A stretch of 64,000 bases of DNA from Akebia trifoliata (GCA_017979445.1 CM030706.1:7419595-7483594); one strand, 5' to 3'; counted from the stretch's first letter, positions 21,769 to 34,048 are shown. Numbers and translations: made by a program. Notes: a model not told the origin generated them from the sequence alone.

Positions 21769-22794
21769 GAATGCTTTCAAGTATGGTGAATTTAGCAAAT
21801 CCTATTAACTAGGATGGATAGAGATTGGACCCTTATTTAAATGAAAAGTATTATCAAATGATAATGAAAGATGCATAAATTTATTTGGTTGAAGCTCCAA
21901 ATCTGTTCTCTCTAAAGGTATTTCTCTATATCTCTATCTATCTAACCTCTAACTCTCTCATGTAGGTCGAAACCCTAACTCTTAGTCTCTCTCTCTTCCT
22001 TCTACTTTCAATCGAAACTTGAACCTTATTTATTTGATGTTTACTTGTTGTTCTTTGAAAAACATTCTTCTAATTATAGGGTTATTTCGTTGTTGCAAGA
22101 GAGAACATCTGTTGCCATTAAAGTTGGTTGGTAAAACCTTGGCTGAGCACACATTCTTATTTCTTGTTGTTGGAGATGTGAGTTTTTTACTTTCTATGAC
22201 CCTCTTTTCATTGGTTCTATTTTAATGCAAAAAAATTTGCACTCAAATTTATGTCATGTAGGTATTTATTTTAATGAAAAATGATTGAAAATTTATTTGT
22301 TTGACAATGCAATAAAATTCTGTTAAAACAAGAGTCTATGAATATCACATAGAAGATTACAAATATGAATATCACATAGAATATTGGAATGAAAAAATAA
22401 GATTTTGTTTAAGGATTCCATGTAGGTTGATATTTTTCTTTTCCGCATTGAAAATTCATTTAGGATTATAATCCATTAGCATTTAGAATGAATGGTTGAT
22501 GAGAAAAGTAATAGGAATATGTTTGGATTTGAGAATTTGAGACATGCTTCATAATATGGAAGCATGATTCAATGTTCTAGTCATTTAGATACTAATGTAT
22601 CATGATATTCTATTAATAAATTTAAAATCATGACTTTGTTCATATTTGAATAGTCTTTTAACAAATTAGACTTCAAAATATATAAGATTTTATTCTTAGG
22701 CATCATAATATTTTATTTAGTGGTTTATTAATTATTGTTAGGCTTAAGAATCTTTTTTAGTTTATTGGTCCTTTATCAGTTGTAGCAGTCTATC
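21769..22794. other. Upstream part of the FRS pseudogene region
   Basis: Unique to the junction of the tandem duplication. 21900-22010 is CT-rich and contains the telo-box-like AAACCCTAAC, as in plant 5' leaders. The short frame at 22019-22225 has no recognised domain. This may be the decayed 5' leader and an intron of the FRS gene. Confidence 0.35.
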
Positions 22795-24616
22795 ATGGAT
22801 AAGATTGGTGTTGACAAAGATGAAGGAATCCTATTGATAACATTATGAGATTGTCGATAATCAAAGTAGATAGTGGTGAATATGTTGATTGTTAGAGTCC
22901 TAACAAAGACATTGAAGATCTAAAAATACCATATGTGAGGATGTTGTTTGACTCAAGTAAAGAAACTCAAAAATATTATGAGAATTATGAACGTTGACAA
23001 GGATTTTTGATTGGAATTCGACCCACTATTAAGTCACGATGGGGTTCATATGAGGTGCCTGGAATAAAATATGTTTGCTCACATCAAGGTAAATTTAAAC
23101 CCAAGAAATTAAAAGAAGAAAATGAAATTGAGAAAAAAAAAAGAAGTTGTTCCATTCTAAAATGTGGATGTAAGGTAATCATGCGTATTTTAAACGACAA
23201 ATCAACCACTAGATGGAAAGTATCGATTTTTATAGAAGGCCATAATCACAAGGTAGTTACACCAGTTAGGAGAATGAATATGAAGTCAAATCAAATCATC
23301 TCAAAAATAACTAAGAATTTAGTCGAAGCATTCCATAGAGAAAACATGCCAGTTGGAAAAGTTTTAACAATTTCGGGTGGGGACATTATCAGTTTTGATA
23401 ACAGAGATTGTTACAACCATTTGAGAGATGTTAGATACATGAAGCTAAAAGGAGGTGATGCACAATCAATATTGAACTATTTCAAGAAGAAACAAGTCAA
23501 AAAATCTATAATTTTTTATAAGACACAATGTGATGAAGAATGCAGGATAGTTAATTTTTTTGGGGTTGATTCTCGATCAAGAATGACTTTTGAATATTGT
23601 GGGGATGTGGTGTCATTTGACACAACTTATTGGACAAACAAATATAATATGTTGTTCGTTTCATTTACTAGAGTAAATCATCACTTTCAGTCAATACAAT
23701 TTGGAGGTACTCCTCTACAAGATGAGACAGAGGTAATCTTCATACAGTTGTTTGAGACCTAGCAAGAAGCAATGGGAGGACATCATCCAATATCCATAAT
23801 CACAAATTAAGATTTGACAATGAGAAATGCAATTGCCAAAGTATTTCTCAACACCCGTCATCATCTTTGTATTAGAAGTCTATTGAGAAATTGTCTCATA
23901 TATACTCTAAAGATACTAATTTCAAAGGTAAAATGAGAAATTGTATATGATCGATATATACGATTGAGGACTTTGAAAAGTAATGGAAGTCAGTGATCAT
24001 GAAAATAGATTGGAACACAATGAATGACTTTAACAATTATTTGACATAAGGGAGTCGTGAATGCCACTCTATAATCACCACATTTTTTTTGTTGGTATGA
24101 ATACTATCGGTCGTAGTGATAGTACCAATACCTTTTTTTGATGGATTTGTTACTCTAAGATCAAATCTAAAAGAATTTATTATTAAACATGAGTAAGTAT
24201 TGCAAAGGAATGTAAATGAAGAGAGCAAAGAAGATTTCATTTTAGAACATAAGTTTCGATGTGTTAATAAGGGTGAGTTACTTATAAAACATGCGACAAA
24301 AGCATACACAAAAAATGTATTCAAGAAATTAAAGCAAGAATGGGTCAAAGTGATGCAATTTAGAATTGAAGAAGAATAGGAAATCGATGATAGATGCAAT
24401 GTAGTGAAAGTAAGTATGATGCACCTGAGGAGTTCATAGTAAAATTTAATTTAAAAACATATGAGGGTACCTGTGAATGCAAAAAAAATTGAATTTGTTG
24501 AAATACTTTGTCGACATTTTCTAAAGATTTTTGCTTGTCATGACATTGATATGATATTGTCCCATTATATTCTCGGAAGATGGAAAGAAGAAGTCAATCG
24601 TAAATTCAGAATCACG
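22795..24616 (+). pseudogene. FAR1-related (FRS) transposase-derived transcription factor, broken
   Basis: FRS proteins are domesticated MULE transposases that act as nuclear transcription factors. The FAR1 zinc-finger domain begins at about 22908 (DIEDLKIPYVRMLFDSSKET) and continues through VCSHQGKFKPKK, CGCKVIMRI and GHNHK. The MULE transposase core follows: CRIVNFFGVDSRSRMTFEY, GDVVSFDTTYWTNKYNM. Downstream, EAMGGHHPISIITN and DLTMRNAIAKVFLNTRHHLC are still readable after 23762 but contain a stop. The SWIM segment CECKK, then FVEILCRHFLKIF and IDMILSHYILGRWKEEVNR at about 24455-24600, is shifted by one base at an A-run. In-frame stops include TAG 22893-22895 and TGA 22995-22997. The longest intact piece is 251 codons (23007-23762). 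The gene ends abruptly where the duplicated NAC tail starts. Confidence 0.85.
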
Positions 24617-24674
24617 GGAAGACCCATCTATTTTAGTTGGACCAGTTGATCTTGATTGTATTTGGAATTATTGA
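24617..24674 (+). pseudogene. Duplicated last codons of the NAC gene
   Basis: Reads GRPIY in the FRS frame, but in the NAC frame DPSILVGPVDLDCIWNY and a stop (TGA 24672-24674), against [17 protein letters not shown] in the gene. The 3' UTR follows with the same GAA repeat and AATAAA. The upstream NAC sequence is absent; FRS sequence takes its place. Confidence 0.85.
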
Positions 24675-25336
24675 AAAATTTTTATAAAATAAGAAGAAGA
24701 AAACAAGAGCTTTAGTTACTATTAATGTCTAAAAGAGATGATGCGTATAATTTTTATGGATTGAAATAAAATCAAATTAAGGATTTAAGTTTTTTTTTTC
24801 TCTTAAAGTTTTTTGGGGTTTTTCCCAATCATGCTTTCTAAGTTGGTAAATTGCTTGTATTCAACAAACACGAAATTTAAAATATGTTTGGTGGCTAACT
24901 AATTGATTTTTGTACTAATTTGTATTTATTTATAGATATATTCACTAGTGTATTTTAGTGTGGAAAATCTTAGAAGCACTTTGTTTATCACTATGTTTTA
25001 CACTACATTGATGTGGTGGTCGTAGATGTGGTTCTTCGAGATACGAATGAAAAACATCTATCATTACGTGAGCACCTCCTCGTCAGCACAATGAAAAATG
25101 AAGTACCCCACCCCCACCTGAACGGTAGCTCATTTTTCTTTTATTTATTTTTCTTTTAGTTAGGAACATGTGGTTGATCTCATAGACAAAAATTCATTTA
25201 GTTTTAGTGAAAATTCGAGAAAAAAAATCAGCAATTAATCAACTTTGATTGGGAAAATTGGTGAAAAAATCATTTTTTGAATTTGTTAGATTGCTTGTAT
25301 TCAAACAAACATGAAATTTAAGATTTGTCTGGTGGC

Positions 25337-26170
25337 GAATGTAGATGCAAAACCATTCTCTACCTCATGATCCTCCCTAATAAATGAATTCTCCTTTCCT
25401 TTGCTCTTGGGTGGACCTGCAACAATATCACTCCGACGCTCAAGTTAGGTTTTTTAGTATAAATAGTGTAGAGTATTTCCAGAGAGAATTGCATACTTTT
25501 TAGTGCCTTGCACCCATACTTTTATAGGGGTTTCTTTCCTTAAATCTTCATTGATCCTCTTCTTGATTCCCGCTTGAATGGTTACACCAATGTTAGGATT
25601 TGCCTCAATTTTCGTGGATATAGTTATGCTCCTTATTCTATGGGATTCGTAACTCTCTCGGAACTTGGTTACAAGAAAGTCCAGCCTTTTTTATCCCTTT
25701 GCTATTTCGAACGTTCGGCTAGTTTGGTTATGCTAGCCTATAATTAGGGCGTTTGGTTTCGTTTCCTCTAGATATCCACGTGTTGCTTTTTTCGAAAAAT
25801 TTCCTCAACAATACCCCCTCTCGAGATTTTGGATGATGATCTGAGGCCTCGAGACAACATAATTAATGGTGGACATGTGGCTGATCGATAGACTCCTACT
25901 CATAGCATTAAATCTGAAGTTCGACCGTTCAAACTTCCAAGGCGGCGCTTTGAATGATTTTCTTCGTAAGGGGCATTTATGCGTCATACACACATGTCGT
26001 TTAGCTAGTGGTCGGCCGCACACGCGTGTTCGTACTTCTTACCTCATTTCTCATGCCAATCAATGCATCACCTCACTCATTATTGTCTCGCTTTTCAAGT
26101 GTATCTAGGCCTTTCACTTGTTTCGTATCACGTGTCACGTGTTGTTCTTTTTGGAAAAATATCCTCCATA
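25337..26170. mobile_element. LTR-like insertion of 834 bp in unit 2
   Basis: In unit 1 the sequence reads GTCTGGTGGCTAACAAACTG; here GGTGGC and GCTAACAAACTG are separated by 834 bp. TATA-like TATAAATAG lies near 25460. CACGTGTTGC, CGAAAAATTTCCTCAACA (about 25778-25809) is echoed by CACGTGTTGTTC, GGAAAAATATCCTCCATA at the right edge, as if one LTR end were repeated. It may be a short LTR element (TRIM-like) with a truncated second LTR. The frames 25805-26108 inside it are not supported. Confidence 0.45.
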
Positions 26171-27112
26171 GCTAACAAACTGGTCTTGGAACTAGTTTTT
26201 AGCTATATTCAGTAGTGTATTTCAGTGTCTATGTCAACAAGGACAAGAGTTTAATGAGTATTTTTTTTCATTTTTTGTTGAAAATGTAGTTGATTTTTAT
26301 TTTATTAATTGTCCTTTTAGGTAGGAACGTGTGGTTGAACCACAGTCACAAATGCATTGAGTTTTTGTGAAAATTCTAAATAAAAAAAGTCATCGAAAGA
26401 ATCACCAATTACTCAACTGATGATCCGTAAAATTGACGAAAAAATCAGTTTTAAATTTGTCAAATTGTTTGTATTCAAACAAGAATAATGCTGAAGTGAC
26501 CTCAAGATTGGCCCTCACATCACACACCCTGACGTGAAAGTGTACGGGAACCATGAACGTATTTTCTCGAGATGTGCCATATGAGGTTGAAACTTGAGTC
26601 ATTCCAGCATGACTCTTCAAAACAAATATGAAATTTTAGATTTGTTTGGCGGCTAAACAGCTGATCTTGGAACTGAATTTTATTTATTTATAGATATATT
26701 CAATAGTGTATGTCGGTTCTCATATCAACAAGGATAAAAGTTAATTTCATGGTTTTTTATTGAGTGCTGATGATTGGACGTCCTTTTGGGGCACGCACCA
26801 CATGTGGAAACACATAACTTATTAAAAAAAAGAGAAAGAAAATTTCCCTTTTATCCATGGTGAAAAAAAGAAACTTTTAAATCTGATCAACTTGTGACAT
26901 TCAAAATTATGATCCGATGAAATGGGATTGTATAGGATATAATTATATAAACTTGAAAAAAAAAACAGTTATATTTTACCGTTGAATTTTATTTTTAAAT
27001 TTAAGTGCTTGGCAGCCATCCGTTTTAAACACCTTGGGTCAACGAAAAACAATTTTTTTAAATATATATATATATTTTTAAATATGAATATTTCCAATTT
27101 TGTGATATGTCA

Positions 27113-27265
27113 TAGTGGCCAGGCTACCCTTTAAAAGAGAGAGATCTTAAGTTCAAACCTCCTCACTGGCCACCCCAAGGATTTATCTTGGCTTTACCTG
27201 ATATAAATAGTATGTTACTAGTCGGGCCTACAGTCTAGACACCCATTAGAAAATAATAAAAAAAT
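27113..27265 (+). mobile_element. tRNA-derived SINE-like unit, unit 2 copy
   Basis: Same unit as 14714-14878: TAGTGGCCAGGCTACC, AGTTCAAACCTCC, TACTAGTCGGGCC. Confidence 0.5.
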
Positions 27266-27648
27266 TGTCCTTTAAGTTAGGAACATGTAGTTGATCCATA
27301 AACACAAATTCATTGGGTTTTAACAAAATTCAAAAATAAAAAAGAATTGCTCAAAAAATTTGGTAATTTTTATAAAAAAAATTCAGGGTTAGAAAAGTGC
27401 ATGATTTTTTAATAAGTCAGCTATTTATTTATTTCTATCCTTTTGTTCAATTTATCTTGGTTGATCACTCTTCCTTGAATTTTCTTCTTCTTGTAATTTT
27501 TTTTCCCCAAATTAAGTGAACTAATCCTATCTAATAATTACTGACTTCGAACTTGGTTGTTATGGTTTAAACCATGGTTGTGAAATTCCATTTTTCTTTT
27601 TATACTAGAGAAGAATCAAAGTCTTTCTAATTGATATATATATATATA

Positions 27649-28029
27649 GGGAAATGTTCAGCACCCTAAGTTTTACCACACACTTTAACAAACGTTTTTT
27701 GTCCTACATGGGTTAGAAGTTTTGGAATGAGCTGATTTTTGGTGAGGATGATCTCTATGATTAGAAGATCATCCTCACCAAAAATCAGCTCATTCCGAAA
27801 TGTTTAGCCCCATGTTTACACGTTGAAAAATTGTGGACCGTCAATTTTTTGTAAATCAATTTTGATGGGGTTAGAAGTTTTGGAATGAGCTGATTTTTGG
27901 TGAGGATGATCTCCTCACCATAGAGATCCTCCTCACCAAAAATCAGCTCATTCCGAAACTTCTAACCCATGTAAGACAAAACGTGTTTGTTAAAGTGTGT
28001 GGTAAAACTAAGGGTGGCGAACGGGACCC
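27649..28029. repeat. H-family element, GGGAAATGTTCAGCACCC ends
   Basis: Same termini and core as 21027-21406. Both hairpins are near perfect. It lies between (TA)n tracts in a position where unit 1 has no element. Confidence 0.85.
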
Positions 28030-28080
<51 letters not shown>

Positions 28081-28082
<2 letters not shown>

Positions 28083-28453
28083 GAAATGTTCAGCAACAAA
28101 CATTTTGACAAACATTTTGGCAAAACATTTTTGAAAATATGGGTTACAGGTTTTGGAATGGGCTGATTTTTGGCGAGGATGATCTCTACAGGGAATAGAT
28201 CATCATCACCAAAAATCAGCCCATTCCAAAACTTCTAACCCATCAAAAATGGTTTACAAAAAATGGACGGTTCACAATTTTTCAACCTGTTAACATGGGG
28301 CTAGAAGTTTTGGAATGGGCTGATTTTTGATGAGGATGATCTCCTCACCGTAGAGATCATCCTCACCAAAAATCAGCCCATTCCAAACCTCTAACCCATG
28401 TTTTGAAAAATGTTTTGGCAAAATGTTTGTCAAAATGTTTGTTGCTGAAAGGG

Positions 28454-28458
<5 letters not shown>
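28081..28458. repeat. H-family element, AATGTTCAGCAACAAACATT ends
   Basis: Left TGTTCAGCAACAAACATTTT, GACAAACATTTTGGCAAAAC pairs with right GTTTTGGCAAAATGTTTGTC, AAAATGTTTGTTGCTGAAAG. The spacer GGACGGTTCACAATTTTTCA is reversed relative to 27649-28029. Confidence 0.85.
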
Positions 28459-28483
<25 letters not shown>

Positions 28484-28489
<6 letters not shown>

Positions 28490-28752
28490 GAAGATCATCC
28501 TAACAAAAAATCAGCTCAATTTAAAATTTCTAAGTCCATTCAAAGTGGTTTACAAATTATTGGTAAAAAATTGACGGTCCACATTCTAAATCACTTTTGA
28601 TGAGGTTAGAAATTTCAGATTGGACGGATATTTTTTTAGGATGATCTTCTCATCATAAAGATCATCCTTAAAAAAATCAGGTCAATCCAAAACTTCTAAC
28701 TCACATTTTAAAATTTTATTATTATTACAATGTTTTTATATATGTCCCATGA

Positions 28753-28760
<8 letters not shown>
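28484..28760. repeat. Left-truncated H-family element
   Basis: Right three quarters of the same element as 15269-15630 (shared CCATTCAAAGTGGTTTACAA and TTATTATTATTACA). Its left end was separated by the two H elements that lie in the adjoining TA tract. Confidence 0.7.

Positions 28761-28834
<74 letters not shown>
28759..28834. repeat. (CT)n and (TA)n microsatellite
   Basis: About 28 CT units with one TT interruption, then about 9 TA units. Confidence 0.95.
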
Positions 28835-29242
28835 GGGTCAGGTTCAAGGGCCATGTGAGAAAACATGTAAGAAAACTTTCGTTTTCAAAATAAGGGTTAG
28901 AGGTTTTGGATTGAGCTGATTTTTGGCAAGGATGGTCACTATGATGAGAAGATCATCCTCACAAAAAATCAGCTCAATCAGAAACCTCTAAATCCATCAA
29001 AAGTGATTTACAAATTAGTGATAAAAATTGAAAAAAAATCGACGGTCCACATTCTAAATCACTTTTAATGGGGTTAGAAGTTTCAGATTGGGCTGATTTT
29101 TTTTTTGGATGATCTTCCCATCATAGAGATCATTCTCACAAAAAATCAGCTCAATCTAAAATTTCTAACCCATATTTTAAAATTTTATTTACCGCCGAAA
29201 GTTTTCTTACATGTTTTCTCACATGGCCTTTGAACCTGACCC
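28835..29242. repeat. H-family element, AAGAAAACTTTCG ends
   Basis: Left GGGTCAGGTTCAAGGGCCAT, AACATGTAAGAAAACTTTCG pairs with right CGAAAGTTTTCTTACATG, TGGCCTTTGAACCTGACCC. It is the unit 2 counterpart of 20573-20979. Confidence 0.85.
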
Positions 29243-29624
29243 ATATATATATATATATATAAAAAAGAAAGAAAAGAGAAACATATAACGTGTATTATTC
29301 AATTGTTTTTAAAGTCTGCATGATTCCCTAAAAAGGGAAGAGTGAAAACCCCACAAAGACTACACATTCCTATTACACCACGTGTATTTGAAGGGCACCT
29401 GACAATTATGAACATATCCACAATTTTCACAGTAGGATGCCCTTCAATACATGTGGACCACCAGGAATGAGTGGCCTCATTGGGATCTCTAAAATTGCAC
29501 TCATAAGGGGTAAAACTACAATGAGACAAAAAAAAAAAAAGGACAAACGATAAAGTTTGTTTGTTATCAATAAATTAATTAAGGATTGTATTATTTATTC
29601 GTTGCTTTTTCTAAAGAAAATTGG
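28835..29624. repeat. Duplication unit 2, block B
   Basis: Matches 20573-20979 plus 21425-21768. The H element present at 21027-21406 in unit 1 is absent between the two parts here. Similarity ends after AAAGAAAATTGG at 29624. Confidence 0.75.
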
Positions 29625-30260
29625 CTTAAACTACTAAATAACATAGTCGTATATCCTAAATATACTAAAATAACTTATCCTAACACATTAATAAATAAAA
29701 AAATAATTTTTAGTTTTTCAAATAAAACAAATGAGAATAAACAAAGGTTTTATTCAAAATTACCTTGTCAAATAAAAAAATGTTGAAAAATATGAATTTG
29801 GGGAAAAAATCAAGTGTTTGTGGAAAAAATAAGGATGATCAAACATGTTGAAAATCTTTCTTAGACCCATTGGATTTTACTACTTCTTTATTCTTCATTA
29901 AAGAAGATCCCTCTACTGCATGAGAACTAATACTTCTAAAATCAAAGATGTCCAAGGAAAAATAGTACCACTCCCAATTTCATAGTTTCTTGGATTAATT
30001 AAAATTTCTGAAAAAAATAAGAAGAACCAGAACCAATGGTAAAAGTTCTCAAACATGGTGATTTCTAAAGGAATATTGAAAAGAGAACAAAGCTTAATAC
30101 CATAGATGGATCTTGGATGGAGAGTACAAATCCTAACACCATTGACGATGAGAGTATTTTGATCATTTTATAATTTATAAATGACTGGCATCTTTCTAAA
30201 AGTGCAGGGGGATATCTCAAAATCCACCAAATCGTGAGGAGTAAAATAAATTATTATTTA
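29625..30260. other. Intergenic, nothing recognised
   Basis: A+T-rich DNA with no recognisable coding sequence; the short frame at 29586-29786 has no motif. Confidence 0.4.
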
Positions 30261-31010
30261 GATTTAGGTGTTGTTTGTTAAATTGAAAAAAAAAAAAATG
30301 ATTAATGACTTTAAGTGTTGAAACTTATAAGCTCTGAATTTAAGTGCTAAAAAAGTTGTTTGTTTAAATGTTAAAATAGTGTTGAATTCATTAAAATTAA
30401 GCGTTAAATTCAAAAAATTATGTTTGTTACACATTGCTAAAATTGGTAAATTATCGTTTTTATCCTTACAATCATATTATACATTGTTTGCATGTTTCAA
30501 ATGCCTATTTCTTATCAATAAAATATATTATTTTTTATAAAATTAAAATACAATTCATTTTTAAATAATAAGTAATACTCAAATTTTCAATTTCTAAATA
30601 ATAGTTTTTATTTCTAAAACCCCACAAATTTCAAATTAAAAACAATAATGTCATACAAGTCATCAAAATTTGAAATCAACATTGAAAGAACTTAATTTTG
30701 GATGAATAATTTTAGATGAAAATGAATGATGTTTACTTATAAAAGTACCCCACGAATTAATAAGGGCAACCCACACCATAGCCAATTTTTTTTTATCTTA
30801 TATGGGTTAAAGTTTTTGGATTAAGCTAATTTTTGGTGAGGATGATTTATATGGTTTGGAGATCATCCTAACCAAAAATCAGTTCATTCTGAAACTTCTA
30901 ACCACATCAAAACTGATTTCCCAAAAAAAAAAAAAAAAATGGACGATTTTGAACTTGTTTTGATGGGGTTAGAAGTTTCGGGATGGACTGATTTTTGTTG
31001 AGGATGATAA
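30261..31010. mobile_element. hAT-like element, truncated, with nested H element
   Basis: Starts TTAGGTGTTGTTTGTTAAAT. Its body (TGTTACACATTGCTAAAATT, ATCATATTATACATTGTTTG, TCAAATTAAAAACAATAATG) is the reverse complement of 58790-59249. It contains an H element at about 30765-31010 in the same relative position as in the other copy. The right part is missing after about 31010. Confidence 0.7.
30765..31010. repeat. H-family element, CACACCATAGCC end, truncated
   Basis: Left terminus CCACACCATAGCCAATTTTT, then hairpin 1 (30805-30905), a shortened spacer with an A-run, and the first arm of hairpin 2. Its twin is 58450-58790. Confidence 0.7.
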
Positions 31011-31520
31011 ATTCCATAAAAAGTAGGGGACGTGATAAGAAAACTCGAGATACTTGTTAAAATCCGGCTGTTAAATAGGTCATTCGTGTGCTTCTCTTCC
31101 AATGCGGGAGAGCCAGGCTGTTAATAATACAAATTAACATATTTTTTTTAGGGCACGCGTTAAGAAAATCACTCCTTGTGAACATCAATAGCTATCTCGA
31201 GAACTGTTGGGCCGTGGCATATTTTGACACGTATGAATGTGGTCCAATTTCTTCGTACACTAGTGGACACCCAATTCTGGTTTAGCTGACGTCAATAGTG
31301 GCCAACGACATTGCGTCATGTACCTTTTCAGCCGCCACTTCATTGTGCTTATCCGCCTCGTCCACACTTTAATAAGTATCTTTTGTAGTTTTCCTTTCCA
31401 GCTTTAAATTATTCCCACGTGGCAATGGTTAATCACTTCATCCACACGTGCCTCACGAATTAATTAATCGCCCATAGAGTCGACACGTGGAAAAGATGGA
31501 CTATTTTTATTAATTTAAAT
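31011..31520. promoter_or_regulatory. G-box cluster in GC-richer intergenic DNA
   Basis: CCACGTGGC (31415-31423), CACACGTGCC (31443-31452) and ACACGTGGA (31483-31491), plus TGACGTCA at about 31288, lie in a stretch richer in G+C than its surroundings. They resemble ABRE/G-box promoter elements, but no adjacent gene is recognised on either strand. It may be a promoter remnant or a transposon. Confidence 0.35.
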
Positions 31521-34044
31521 TTTTTTTTTTTTTTGGTTTGACTTGATGCATGGTGTTGAAAATGAACGATTACTTAAATTCAAAATTAAAATTAAAATTG
31601 AACGGTGAAAAATAATTATATTTTTTTAAAATTTAAAGAATTTCATCATCTACAACCCTTTAATATCTAATCAAGATTTTAAATGTCATAAGGTGATTCA
31701 ATCAGGAAATTTCCATTTTTCACTCTGGCAAGAAAGAAATTTACTCTCTTATTACTTATGTCATCTGCACTCAAAGATAATGGGCGTTATACCAAACTAC
31801 AATAAGTTGAGTCAATCAATCAATAACTCATCATATCTATTGAAGATCCTGAAAAGTCAAGTGATATGATTTGATTTTGACTAAGAACCACTTCAATGAT
31901 TCAATTGGGAAAAACTTTGAAGGGGATGTATTTCAAAGTTTTTGTAGAACCTTGTCCTTTGAATTACACATGGCAGTTTTAGGTATCCCAAATATTAATG
32001 AAAATCTACAGAGGATCCACTTATGAGAGAAGAATCCTAAAAAGAGTGAAAACAACTAACTTGTTGATTGATACTCTTGAGATTCAATGATAAACGATGG
32101 TTAGTAGTTGTCTAATGGTGAAGCCTTTAATTATAAAAGGAGATCGAATAATGAAAATATTATAATGAGAAATTGAGATAGGCATAAATAAATAAATAAA
32201 TTTAAAGGTAATGTTTTTTATGACTTGTTTACTTCAGAAAGAAAAATATATCGTGAATAATTCTAAAAAGTCAAGAAGTCCCAAAATTTTCCAAGATGTT
32301 CCATTCATAGAAGTTTTAATTATTTATTGCATCATTTGAAAATTTTGAGTATAATTCACGAATTATTCGAAAAATTGCTAAAATTACATTAAAATAACCT
32401 AAATATCCATACCTTATGTTCTTAGTGTCATGGCAAAACCAATATTTCATCTTAACAGGAAAAAAAATCAATATACATTAATACCATAGAGTGTAGTGTC
32501 CTACTAATAAGATCATATCGTTTCATTGTATGATTGGGTAGTGTTGTTTTCTACTGTATTTGTAAAGTTTTCTATTTTGGTTAAATTTTACTATTTGAGT
32601 GGTTGTGGTGGAAGTAGAAAATGGAGACAAATTAGAAGTCTTTTTAAATTATCATAAGAGGAAATTTTCATTTTTAATAATTGTTTTGAATTTCAATAAA
32701 AATTGAGGAAATTATTTCTCAAAAAAAAAAAAAAAGCCAATGGAAGTCCGTTATTAATCGACATTAAAATGTCTAAAGTTTGTTGCTTGCGGGAGGAGAT
32801 GTTGAGGTTGCTTGCTTTGTGCTTGTTTCCTTCTGCCAAATGTAGTGAAATATTTTGCCACTTCATCTTGATGAGAAGATTTCTAATAGCTTGATTGGTG
32901 ATTTATGTGTATTGATTGTCGACATTTTTTCACCTAAGATTTATGAAATTAAAATTATCCATAAGTGGGTTCAAAGGGTGTGAACTAGCTTTCCTGGACA
33001 AGTCTTTGGGTGTTGATATCAGAGACCTAGGTTCACTAACTCATTACAAAAATCGTTGAAGGGAAGGTAAATTCCTTTGAGTAGGATTCGACAATAGGTT
33101 TGAATCAGTAGTAATTCAAATATTTCCTTTCTTGATTTACAAATTTTGGGAATTACAATCGCATAGAAAATCAGGAGTTATGATATGAGTTGACTCGGAA
33201 ATACAAAAATTCCCACAAGTATTTCTTCAATTTCTCCACAAAAAGAAACATGATTTTGTAATAAAATCAAATATCAACATAGCTTATGTCATTTTGGGCC
33301 AGTCGAACGAATCAATTGATATCTCTAAAGCCATCTCTTCTATTAATTCAAGTGTATTGTACGGGAAAAAAATTAAAGGATCAAGATTTAGGGTGAATTG
33401 CTATTTTGTGAGTTGAAAATGAGTTATTTACAATTCCGGCTAATTGGTCATTTTAATTACGAAAACGTGAATGATCACATTTTCGTTAAAAATATTTAGT
33501 ACGGTACCGAATTCGATGATTTTAAAGTGACTATTTCTCAGGTATAAATGACCATTGTCACTTCAAACCTGTTAAATAATCACATTAGAAACCTCCCGAT
33601 TAGTTATTGTTCATGTTTTGGTAATTAAATTGAACAGTGAAAATTCATCAAAAATTTATTACGTTTTCATAAATATCCCTAAGATTTAAATTAAGATGTC
33701 AAAGTTGCTAACCTAACATAATCATCCTCCTTATATGAGCTTGGAACCAACAATATATAGTATTAGTAAAAGCAAAGATAATGAAAACTTAGGTTATTTT
33801 TCAAAGTTCTGGGACTTAGACTTGGATCTAGTTATCTGTAAGGGACCTATGCTTGCATGTCTGGACTGCAATTGTTGTATCCATTACGGTTGTAGTGAGG
33901 AGATTTTGCCATTTTGTTGTAAATTGTAGGACGTAGTTGAATCACGAAGAATTGCATCACTGCGCTCTAAAACAACTTGGATTGATTAATTCCACTCTCT
34001 TTGCATTAAGTAACCAAATACTATCTTTAAATGGGGTTGGATTG
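31521..34044. other. Intergenic, mostly unassigned
   Basis: Contains a fragment near 31730-31790 (AAATTTACTCTCTTATTACT) resembling the end of the 39621-40112 element, and a truncated SINE at about 32990-33060 (GACAAGTCTTTGGGTG, TCAGAGACCTAGGTTCA). The short frames at 32703-32894 and 33735-33929 show no recognised domain. Confidence 0.4.
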
Positions 34045-34048
34045 GAAA

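Larger units (their letters stand above)
24617..28780. repeat. Duplication unit 2, block A
   Basis: Collinear with 12229-15655. Differences from unit 1: an 834-bp insertion at 25337-26170, no 233-bp MITE, no local tandem copy, a gap corresponding to 14330-14700, and two H elements (27649-28029 and 28081-28458) placed in the TA tract at the left of the 15269-type H element. Confidence 0.85.

Noticed and set aside
23007..23762. Intact 251-codon FRS gene
   Set aside because: The frame starts after an in-frame stop within the FAR1 domain and is followed by readable but broken transposase and SWIM sequence, so it is part of a pseudogene.
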